Below, piece after piece: positions 1 to 10,800 of a DNA stretch of 64,000 nt. Position 1 is the first letter of the stretch, and every line of letters begins with the position of its first letter. Under the pieces are notes generated by a model. That model made no database searches. It had not been told where the DNA came from and saw only the letters and a list, made by a program, of their open reading frames with translations. Position numbers and translations under genes: made by a program. Source of the stretch: Datnioides undecimradiatus (lineage: Eukaryota > Chordata > Actinopteri > Lobotiformes > Datnioididae); contig WARS01000008.1 in the NCBI GenBank assembly GCA_008933995.1, positions 16,168,148 to 16,232,147 of the forward strand. The letters run 5' to 3'.

Positions 1-1029
1 ATGAAAAATCTGACCAGTTACCCGAGCTGTCTTCTTGTCTTTATACAATAAATGCAATTGTATACGCCTGTAGATGTTCATGTGGTTCTTCTGAAAGGCG
101 GAGATTCACGCCAGACCCAGCACACCCTGGGTGATTTAACATGGTCGGTGTATTTTTTTTTTTTTTTCTTCCTCCTCTCTTATTTTTTTTTTTTTTTTGG
201 ACAAACGTAACGAAAGACAAAACAGAAACGAGCCTTTAGCTGCAAAACGACAGTGCCGACCCCGGAGCGCGCACGCGGCAGCAGGAGAGTCGAACGCGTT
301 GTCGGGGCAGGAAATAAACGTTTTCCGCTCACAAGCTTTTCTCCAGCTAGTCCAGGTGGAGGTGAGCGGTGCGGACCAGGCTTCTGGATATATTAAGAAA
401 CTTCCCAGATGGAAACGTTGCCATGAAGATGTAGCTCTGATCAATATAACCACTGATTTTTAAAGGAATCGATATCGGCATCGCAGCATCTTGTGGCTGA
501 CAAAGTGTCTCGTGGTGCCCGTGCTGTACTAAAACCAGACAGACGCTAACTTCTAATGGGAACCTTGTTTTTACCAAACGCACGAGATGTCACATAGCTG
601 CCAAAGTTAAAATGAACCAGACTTTTGTTTGAGGTTAGTGTTAATTCCCTACCCTGCACTCACAATGTGCACGTTAGATCAGGAAACCTTTAATGTCTGT
701 TGTTTCAAAAAAGACCTTATGGACTGAGGTTGTGTAGCACCAGAGGGCCAAGGCACCTGTTCTAAAACAAACAAAGATGAGGTGTTCATAAATTACAGTA
801 GGAAAACTGATGTTTGAAGCCTAAACATTAAGCCAAACTACAGAGACTGACAAAAAAAAACAAATAAAATAAAATAAAAACATGTCACAAGTTGAAAGAC
901 GAGAGCGTCCATGTCCGATTTCTGGCGTCCTGGTGTGAAAAGGCCAGAGAATGTCATCAGTTCGACACCAGAGACACGGCGGCGTCTGGATGTTTTGTCC
1001 ATGTCCGAATTAAAAAGAGGATGGAGCGC
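1..1029. other. Non-coding DNA 3' of rasgrp4
   Basis: No exon or conserved protein is visible on either strand here. It lies beyond the rasgrp4 stop codon and so includes that gene's 3' UTR. Two T-runs (about 153-167 and 183-198) flank a pyrimidine-rich stretch, and an A-rich stretch lies at 851-880. A plus-strand AATAAA at 47-52 could be the poly(A) signal of a converging neighbour; in human the gene on this side is FAM98C, but nothing in the sequence identifies such a gene. Confidence 0.5.
689..694 (-). terminator. rasgrp4: Candidate rasgrp4 poly(A) signal (ATTAAA)
   Basis: Reading leftward from the rasgrp4 stop codon, the first reasonable polyadenylation hexamer I see is ATTAAA (tttaat on the plus strand), about 340 nt into the 3' UTR. 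No canonical AATAAA was noticed on the minus strand before the window edge. This is a weak call based on one hexamer. Confidence 0.3.
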
Positions 1030-1846
1030 TCAGTCGGGCTCTCTGCTCTTGTCTTTGTAAAGATGCAGCTCCTCCATCTTCTCTTGCAGGAAGGAAACGG
1101 GCATGGAGCAGCCTCGGGCTCTGTGCGGCAGCGTGTTGACCTGGAAGACAGAAAAGGCGACTTCAGCATCGGGACGGTTGCCCTCAGACTCTGAATCGGA
1201 GAAACCCTTTCAGACTCTAGCGGGAAAGAGTTGCTCCATTAAAGAAATAATGTTAGACTATAAAACCAAACCTTTTAAAATGAGCGGCCGTGTAAGTAAA
1301 ACCAAAACTACGGGCTTCCTTTGGCGGTGTGTGAGCCGACAGGCTGCTTTTCTCAGTTCTCTAATGTAAATGCAAAAAAAAAAAAAAAACTTTCAGGAAG
1401 ATCAGGGATGCTTCCTTCATTTCATTTGCTGCTCCGTGTTGCAGGTTTTCAGACTATCAACGCTCCGAGCCTGTATTTTACGGATGACATCTCATTTATT
1501 AGCTGCCAGCAGCACCTGACGGCGTGCGCGCAGCAGCTCTATGTGACCTTATTCTACGCATTAAGACTGACATGTCCTCAGTCGCTGAAGCGTTGAGCGT
1601 TTGTGATGTGAAAATAGGATAAAACGACTGAAGTAAGTCTCACCCGTCGCTCTGGAGACGCGTGTACGAGAGAGTTGTGGTGGTTTCCCCTCTTGTCCTT
1701 CTTCTCGGGCGTCCAGACGCCGGGGTCTGTCTGAGTGGAGCGGTCCGACAGTGCAGAGTCCCCCGTGTTGTTCTTCCAGACGGTCGTGCCCTTGTTGTGC
1801 TCTGTCTCGTTGCTCTGGGGGAAAACGAAGGCGTCCTCCTCTGAAC
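1030..1846 (-). CDS. rasgrp4: rasgrp4 exons 16-17: C-terminal tail and stop codon
   Basis: Exons 1846-1644 and 1140-1030 encode the last 104 residues. The tail is hydrophilic and low in recognisable structure. It has a STQTDPGVW motif resembling the TQTE-type motif in the tails of human RasGRP4 and RasGRP1, and a final short helix-forming segment ([19 protein letters not shown]) before PD and TGA. The last exon is in phase 0 behind a CTTCCAG acceptor. The exact stop follows directly from the open frame. Confidence 0.85.
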
Positions 1847-4800
1847 CTGGCGGAGAACAGAAGGAATCAGGGTAACTGGGTTCAGGGTCGCGCCACAGGC
1901 ATGTCATTTGGCGTGTGACGGAGATGGGACCTACTCCAGCTGTTGCCCTTGGTTCTCGAGTCGGGGGCTGGGGTGCACGGGCAGGACCCGGTCGTGTTCT
2001 TGTGTTTCTTCACACACTCCATCCCCACCAGATCTCTGCAGTGTCTGTGACAGTTTATCCCGCAGTCTGAGAGACAGGAAGGAAATGTTGAGACTTGGCG
2101 CCCAATTAAAGGATCAGTTCACTCAAAGTCGAAAAGGTCTAATTTCCCAAAATGATCCACAGTTACATCTTTTTGTAAATTGGGTGAACTGTCCCTTTAA
2201 CCTCTGATTTCTCTTAGATGAAGGATGAAACTAGGTGGATTGCGTCCGTACCTTTGCAGTGGTAGCCCTGCTTGATGACTCCCCACAGCTGCAAGAGGGC
2301 AAGACACAAAACACGTGACGTCACAGTTTCAGTGCTCAGCTGTATGAAACCAACAAACGGTCACAACGGGTACTCACGAAGCCTCCGCACGTATTACAAA
2401 AGGTCGGCCGCTTGTACGTGGTTTCATGGAAGTTGTGTGCGTCATTGAAGTTGTAGCCCAGCTTGGCACATATAGACATTCCCCTCATGAAGTAAGAGGT
2501 GATTTCCTCACGGCTGATTTGTCCCTCCCTGGGCAGAAAATTTTCCAAAGTGCAACACAAAAAAACGTGAGGTTGGCTCATTGGCACGGTTCGTGTGTTC
2601 GCTGTTTTTGCAGCCACGGCGCCCGTCAGACGCCGCCTCTGCGCGTACCGCCGCTTCCTCACCTGTCAGTTTCGTGAGTGCAGAAGGAGAAGGGGAAGTT
2701 GGCTGCTATTTTCTCAAAGTCCTCCAGTGAAATGTAGCCGTCCTGGTTCTGGTCGTAGTTCTTCATTATGGACTGCAGGGGGCAACAGAGCAATCACACC
2801 GTTCAGTTGCACTTGCCATGGAGCAGTTGGTTAGTTCTGCTTTAGTCTGCTGTGTAATAAGGAAGTGAAAGACTCGAGCTTGTTGCAGAGTCACATACTC
2901 ACATCCACCATCTGCTTGACGTGTTTGGATATGGTGTCCGGGTCGAGCCTGGGGGTGACCCCTGAGCCCCACTCTGCCACCACCGGCGGTTTGACCGGAG
3001 TTACGGGCTGTGGACCGACAGACGCAGTGATGAGACACGAAGGACTGTACGTGTGAGAAACAGGGGAAAAAAAAAAAAAAAAAGAAGAAGAGCACACCCA
3101 CCACATAACACGCTTCCCTAACGTACGGCGCTTTGATGTGGTTCGTTTTGATGTTTTTCAGCACTGAGTCTGTGCTTTTGTTTTGAAGACGTTACACCCA
3201 CAGAGAGTACACAAATGTCCCTCCTCTTGCGAAAAGAGGTTATAACAAGTGCGAGCCCGGTGCCGTTAGATAGAGCTCGACTTCAAAGAGGACTCTGTAG
3301 CTCTACTGACCTGGATCTTGGGGTTCTTGGGCTCCTTGGTGTATGAAAGTTCATATATCTCATCCTCGGTGTAGTATAAATCTAGAGAGAGCTGAAGAAT
3401 TAAAAGAACATGATCTGAGGTGTTCTTCAGGAGGTCTTTTAAATCTGAATTCCCACGCAACCATCACCCCGTTTAGGTCTCGTACCGTGAGCAGGTGCAG
3501 GAGGTCTTTGTTGGCCTCGAACGGCGGCGTGCAGCTGTGGATGGCCAGCAGGTCGTTGATGTTGCTGTACAGGTGCTGCAGCTTGCTCAGGTTGATCTTG
3601 TCCTCCTCGATGTAATCGGGCAGGGCCTCGTTCAGCGAGATCAGGTCCTTCAGGTGGACGCCCAGGATGGGCACCTTGAAGCCGCTGCACTCGTTGTAAA
3701 CGCGCCGGTAGTTGATGTAGTTGCTGCGTGAGGAGAGCAGCTCTGTCATCTCACTCAGGGCCTCAAAGAGGATGAAGATCAGGAAAGTCATGATAAATGG
3801 GCCTGTTGTGTGTCCCTGTAGTACGTTATTCAGACTCAAAATATAAACCTAAGTGATCAAATACAAAAAATTAGTCCAAAATAGGGTTTAACAGTGGTCC
3901 TGTCTGTCCATTCTGTCCCAGGAGACCAACTACACAACTAAAAAGGAATAACTAAAGGAACCAGCATTGAAAATAAGAAGTGAAAATGAGACATATACCA
4001 AATAATTCTCCATGTTTCTGCTAAAAATTATCTCCCTCGTATGAAAAGTTAGTTTGAAATCAGGAACCTGCGCTCACACTTACTTATCATAGTCAAAGCT
4101 GTAAAAATAATCAATTTAAAGCCACCAAATGTGAGACTGGCAAACACAGAAGTGGCAAAAACATAAAACTGTGAATACGCTGAAGCCAGCTGAAGTTCAA
4201 GATGGAGAATTGAAGTGTTATCTAAGATACCTTAGTGATGTCAGGAGGCAGCAGGTTGGAGGTGTCTTTGAGGCGGGAGATTGAGCTGTGACAGAGGCCT
4301 CCTGTCACTGCCATTAGAGTGTTAAAGTTTTGCAGAGCTCTGAGTTTCTGCAGAGGAGAGAGAGCGAAGCCGCGTGAAACAACGTATGGACATCACTTTC
4401 CCCGAAGCAACACCGAGAAACCGCAGCAGGTCCAAACAAAGACACCCCACTGAGCTTCGCCCCCCATCGGACCCGGTTTACCTGAGCCACGTGAATGAAC
4501 TTAGTGAAGACCTGGGCTCTCTGCTGGGCCGTGTGCCTGCTGAGGATCATCAGCTGGACCCACTGGGAGACGCCGTTACACATCATGACCGACCGCTCCA
4601 GGGCGGGGTTGTCCCGCACCGAGCCTCGCACCACGTAGCTGCGGTAGTCCAGGAACTGCGGCGGACAACAGGAAGGAAAACAAGTTGAGTTTAGCAGATG
4701 CACGGGCAAGATAGGTATCTGTCAACAAATGCAAACCAGCCAGTTTGAACAGTGCGAACAACAAAAACGGCTTTGACCGCTGAAAGAGAGAACGATTCTC

Positions 4801-7800
4801 CAACATCTGGAAGGATCATCGCTCCAGTGAAAGTAAACACGTGATTCCACTGAATGAGAGTGACTTTCCTTGTCAGGTTGTTGTCAGGGTTTGCACTTTC
4901 ACCTAATGTGAATGTTTCTTCCTGGTGCATCAACATCTCAGCGAGGTTACGCCAACGGGACCGGGCCTCGTTAGCGGTAAGAGCAGCAAACAGCGAGAAG
5001 TCGTCGGCTGAAACTCACCGAAACGTTACAGAAGTTCTTGAACTCCAGGTAGCTGAGGTGTTCGGCCATCTCATCTGGCTCCATGTGGTCGAAGATCAAA
5101 GACACCTTCCTCTTCTTCACAGAGGGTGAGGGTGCCTGGAATATGTTCACATGAGGGCTTCTAGGAAAAGAAAGCCAAGCAACAGGACAAAAATAGACGG
5201 TTTTTCTATTTATAGAAAAACTCGATTTTCTATTTATAGTGTTTGAGTTGTGGCCAAATAAGCAAACTGCGATTCCTCCAGGGCGCGATGGTGAAGCGAA
5301 TCAAAACATGGCTCACAAGCAGGAGGTGTCGATGAGCTGCGAGTGCGTCTCCTCCCTGTCCGACCGCACCAGCGCCCACAGGTCCCCCATGGTCTGCTCG
5401 AGGAGGGGGTCTGCCTCGAATACCGCCGGGAACTGGCTGATCCACTGCCTTGGCCACACAGCGGGACGGAAAAATATGTTTACTACCCGCAAACAGTGCA
5501 GGATAACCAGTTCTGTCACAGTCTGCCTTACAATATCCTCCACCGCCTGGTGTCCTGACTCACCTGATCAGGTGGCAGATCTGCGTCCGCCTCAGTCCTC
5601 TCTTGTCTGAGGCGCAATCCTTATAAGTGAGAGAAAGAGTCAAGGATCTAAACACATTGTGCAGATATGGCACTGCGTTACACAAAACACCAGCAGGGAT
5701 ATACACTTCAAATCTGCTTTGCCGACAAGGGGCGCAAAACAAAGCCGTGCCTGTTTCCTGATCTGATTAATGAACGTGGACATGTGATTGGGAGCGCCGC
5801 ACCAGCGGGACCGGAGCGGCGCACCGAGTGACAGCGGAGGATATAGGGTGAGCAGCTTCTGGGCGAATATCTGAGATGGCACGACCCAACTGTGCATCAT
5901 CAGGGTCATGTGGACCAGCTGGGACCCTCTGGGGGTGGAGAGCTTCCCCTCTGAATCTGCAACAGAAGCAAAGCATTTCACACAAGGAGGATTAAAGTGG
6001 TTAAAGCAACAGCAACAACAACAACTGCCGGGGCTGCACGTTGGCTCAGCGGTCGAGCAGTTCATTTCAGTTCATTTCAGTTCTACTCGGGCAGGTTTCG
6101 GGGCAGCACTTTGTGATTTGCAGATTTGCAGATTTGGAGGTTTCGGTGCGAGCGTCCGCCTTTATCGACCTTGCGATGAAATGACAACCTGCCCCAGGTG
6201 TTTCCCTACCTCTCACCTACTTAATGAGATACATCCAAGTGTGACCAGGAGTAGAAATGAGCAAACAAACAAAAAACTGGCCTGGAGAAACTCATTTAAA
6301 GCCCCTTTTGCGCCCCTGCACATCATTTTCATCATCATAAAAGTCAGGGTCTCTCGCTGATTATGGTTTCTTAAAAAAGGGGGCAAAGGTCAAATACGAG
6401 AATTGACAACCATGTCACTTTTGAGCCACCCAGTTAAAGAGACGCTGGAGCTTTTCCACTCAGTCGCTCCCAGCTTTTGATCCTTCCCACACCCGCACAT
6501 ATTGCACACATTTGCCTGCAGCCAATCTTCTATATTTAATGCCACGTGCACGCATGTGATCCGCTGTAGCGAGCAGTCGCGCATTTCGTACCTAATGCTT
6601 TCATAAAATCGAAGTTTTGTTTTGATTCACACTACGAGCGGGGGTTTTTAATGCGCTAGGCTTATTGTTACTAATTTAAGGATGCGTGCAGCAGAATGCA
6701 AAGGGTCAATATAACCACAGCAAACACAACTCACGCTTCCTTCTCGTGGTATTGTCTCGATAATTATGGTTTGATTTGGGCATGTATATCTTGACACTTG
6801 TGCAGGTTAAACATAAACTGCCCGTGTGCCAGGTGACGCTGGGAACGTCCAGACATGTTTTCTTTTTGTGATCTGGATAAAGTGACCAAGGAAGAGAGTG
6901 AAAGAGGCAGAGAGGGGAGAGATTTGTATAGTTTAACATTGCATGGGAATAGCTAGTTGGCCTCTGCAGCCCAACAGAACAAAGCTTGATTGTATGAGAC
7001 TGCCCTTTGTCTGCCTCCCTCCCGCCCTCCCTTCCTCCCTCCCTGTCAGTTTCTCTCACCCTGGATTCCCCCTTGCACTCCCTCATCCCTCATTTATATA
7101 ACCAGGTTGTGATAAAGAGTAAAGACACATAACAAACTTTGGGAGCGCATGCAAACACGCCGGGACAGGGACTGACCGAAGCAGTTTAGGCAGCGCTGTA
7201 TGAGCTCATCCAGGCTGGCAGCGCTGGCGCTGGGAGCAGAGCTCGGGCTCTGCAGGGCCCGGCTGATGTCCTGTGGACTGGGACATGTGTTCCTCCTCCG
7301 CTGGACCAGCTTGGGCTTCCTGAGAAACAGAGCGAGAGAGGAGTGAGAGTCAAACGCGCAGCCTAGAAATAAGTAGAGCAGAGTGTGGTGAGGTAGCGCA
7401 GGTCAGCATCTGAGGAAATGCAGCTCCCCACATCTGATAAGCTGTGCTACAGCGCTGTAGCTGTCTGAACCATCACTAGCACGACAACTGCAAACAACTA
7501 CGTGGTGTTCTGTGTTTCAGATCGCTTTGTACCTGGTTAAACACTCCACCAATTTATCAGAGAGCTCACAGATTTGGGCTTTGACTGACAGTTTGTCTGG
7601 TTGTGCCCCAGGATCAGGTGAAGGATGAATCGGTCCTGCTACGGACAGGTGTTTGTTGTTGTGACGCACATTTCTGTGGTCACAAATGCTAAAACCCATT
7701 CTCTTTGAAATGAGGCTCCCCTAATGTGCTACTAAATAACAGGCCACCCTTATATGCACCACAACCCAGCTGTGCTCAGTAGTTGGCGGGCCAATGGCTT

Positions 7801-10800
7801 TGACGTATCGTTGCATGCCTTCAAACGGTAGCGTGCGCTGAACGCCTGACAGTTGTGATGAAAAAGTACAATATTGCATGACATCTGGATGAGGCCAGTA
7901 CTAATAATATGTAACTGCAGCAATACTGACTTGTAGGTCATTGTCCTGAGCACTTCCTCCAGTACCAACGCCTTTCAGCACACTTTGTGGCACACATGCT
8001 ACCCTACGTACAGCATGACGCAGGATGACACAAAGCCAATGTATGGTGCAAGGTGTAAGAACAAGGTTTCGTGTTTGCAGGCGTTGCTAAACGACATGCA
8101 ATTCAACAATCTGCAAAAGAGAAGGAGTTAGAGCCTTGGATTGGATGTTGAATGTGATCAGAAACAGTCCGGGACTGTTTGTTTTCTGGAGCGTAACTCT
8201 CTAAGGGCTTTTGAAATGCCCTTAAAAAGACAAGAGACTACTTTCCCATGATGTGATTAACGCTTCCTCTTCAGATCAGTGGCTCAGTTTAGCAATGTGT
8301 GACTGTATTTCACAACAACCTCTTAAGCGGCTCTTTTCATACGTTTTTAACATTCAAGCTCGTACCCTGGCTTCAGTTTTTCTAAAGAGCTGCAGCAAAG
8401 CGTTTGATCCGCTTCCCTCAACGTTAAGTGCTAAAACTCAGTGTGTCATATTGTGTCCTCACGTGGCTGTAGAAACAGTTTGTACCGTGTTTAGTTGTGA
8501 AGCTGTGTCGGTCGCTATACTGCAGCTAACGTGATGACATTACCAGGAAACACTCTGAGTTCAGAGAACTGGCGACAAGTTCCCTGAATGACCAGATCTG
8601 CATCCCCTTCTCTTAACCTGCGCTTGTGTGTGTGTGTGTGTGTGTGTGTGTGGCTCATTTCCACAGCCCACACACACACACACACGCGCGCGCACATGCA
8701 CATGCACGCACACTGAACATACACATGCATCCACAGGCGAGTCACAGGAAAACAATGGGTTTGCTTTATGTACAACACATGAACGGACACTCATGGACGC
8801 ACAATTTCATACAGGCGCACAGGGTGACATTCACTCATCTATTTATACCACAAGCTGCTCTCCTGCCTGTACGTGCCGTTTCATCCAGTCGTCACATGCC
8901 TGGATTCAGAAACCCTGATGGAGGGGAGGTGTGTGTGTGTGTGTGTGTGCCAGAGGCGACCCCATATTCCCTGCATCCTGCTAGTCCAGCTCTAGGCTAC
9001 TGGTTCGACACACTAAACCCCACCACTCCTCCTCCTCCTCCTCCTCCTCCTCCTCCTCCTCGCCTCATTACACCGACTGGAAATCAAAACACTAACACTA
9101 AACAGCACAGCGTGTACCACCGCAAGCTATTTTACGGTAAACCTTACACATGGAGACCTCGGTGTTGGGGGGAAACTGCGCAAGACAAGATAAGATAAGA
9201 TAAGATGTCCCTTTGTTTGTCCCCACAAAGGGGAAATTTGCAAAGTCAGCAGCAGCGTAAGAAGCCAGAAGGAGGCTTCAAAACAACAATAAATAGACTG
9301 AAAAGAAAGAAGAGTAAACAGAGAAAGTAAACAAACGATCAATACGGACAGGACAACGCAGATGAACAATATATACAGTATGCAGTATGAAGTAGAAGGA
9401 GTATATTGCACATTTGACTGATACAGTCAGTATGAATGAGATGCACACCTAACCCTCCAACCTCAATGTGCAGCATATCTATGTATGAATACGTATAAAT
9501 AATTGTTGTTGTTCCAAATCATCGTCTGCTGATCCCGTTATTATTATTATATTATGTCCACCACTGTTAAGGTACAGTTGCTCTACAGCCCCGTGTGGAA
9601 CTTGCATTGTGCTACTGTATGTTCTCGGTCTCTCCCTGAGGTCTGCAGCTGCGCACCCAGGTTGGACGTGGGTTTCTGCCTGTTTTTACGACTTATTTCT
9701 GCATAAATTAGACTGATTTCGCCCTTTAGTCGGTTAAGACAACAACAGGTGTCTTAACACCTCAGAATCAGCAAAGAAAGGGGGGTTTCTAATGTACCTA
9801 ATCCCCCAGAACAACAACAGAGCTGTGACATCGAACCGATTTCAATCAAACCACCGTTTCTTTGGTTTCTCAGGAGGGACATTAAGTGTATTAATATATT
9901 ATGCATTATTTAATACCCTCAATTCACACAGGACTTCAGGCCTCAGCCCTCGGTTCTAGAGGCTAATGCCTTATTCATCAAGCCTCCGGGCTAAACTAAG
10001 CTGCTTCCAGCTGACCTTTACACAATTTAATGTCTGTCGGTCTCGAACTAATGATTTTAATCATTTTTAAGTAATATATAGATTATTATTTGCTTGTTTT
10101 ATGTGATCAACAGGCTGAAACCCACTAAAGTTTAGCGATTTATGGTATTTAAAAGTGTAAATGTTTCCCTTTTTCGCTAGGTTAGTAACTTTAACCCGTT
10201 CATTTGTGTCCTGCATACACAAACTCACATGCACAAATCAAGAAAAGACGTAAAAGCAAAACATTTCACTAATGAATTCATTGATGTACGTTCAGACAGT
10301 GAATTTTCTGCCTTCTGATTGATGGTTTCTCTTTATCTCCGTGCCCTTTACACCATCTCTCCCTTTGACTCAGAGTGAATCCAGCTCTGTCTGTCAACGC
10401 AGTCGCACATCTGAGGACTCGCGCTCGCTACTACAAACAGAAGTGCTGATGGGGAAATGTTATTGATGTCATGACGTTCGTCAGGGAATTTCCCCCAACC
10501 ATGCTGAGCAGGTAGCACGCTCTGATCTCCCGTCTGCGTAATGAGCCGAGCGAGGCTGAGAGACAAGAGAGCTGTTGGTAAATACAGTCAGCGTGAGGTG
10601 GACTCCCATGCAAATCTGAGCACAACTGGAGTCACTGTTCGGGCATTTGCATTGGCCTTTTCCGAGTAGTCATAATAATGATCCCTCCATATTTAACAGT
10701 GCGTCCATGGAAACGCACGACTCTGAGGTCCCTTTTATTAAACATAACTGAATTAGTGTAGCACTGATTTTATTTTAGGAAGACCTCCCGCGCCTCCTTT

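Noticed and set aside
5607..5620. Upstream acceptor (TTATAAG) for rasgrp4 exon 4
   Set aside because: It adds about 11 nt that shift the frame relative to exon 3; the CCTCAG acceptor closes the frame and restores similarity.
6030..6110. Functional tRNA gene
   Set aside because: An A-box-like motif is present, but there is no B-box, no cloverleaf and no acceptor stem at the right distance.
5908..6360. 150-codon plus-strand frame opposite rasgrp4 exon 3
   Set aside because: It is partly the antisense of a real exon and partly CAA repeat and intron, with no recognisable protein feature.
8626..9198. 190-codon plus-strand frame with His/Thr, Cys/Val and Pro runs
   Set aside because: The translation is built from TG, CA and TCC microsatellites plus a retroposon tail inside a rasgrp4 intron.
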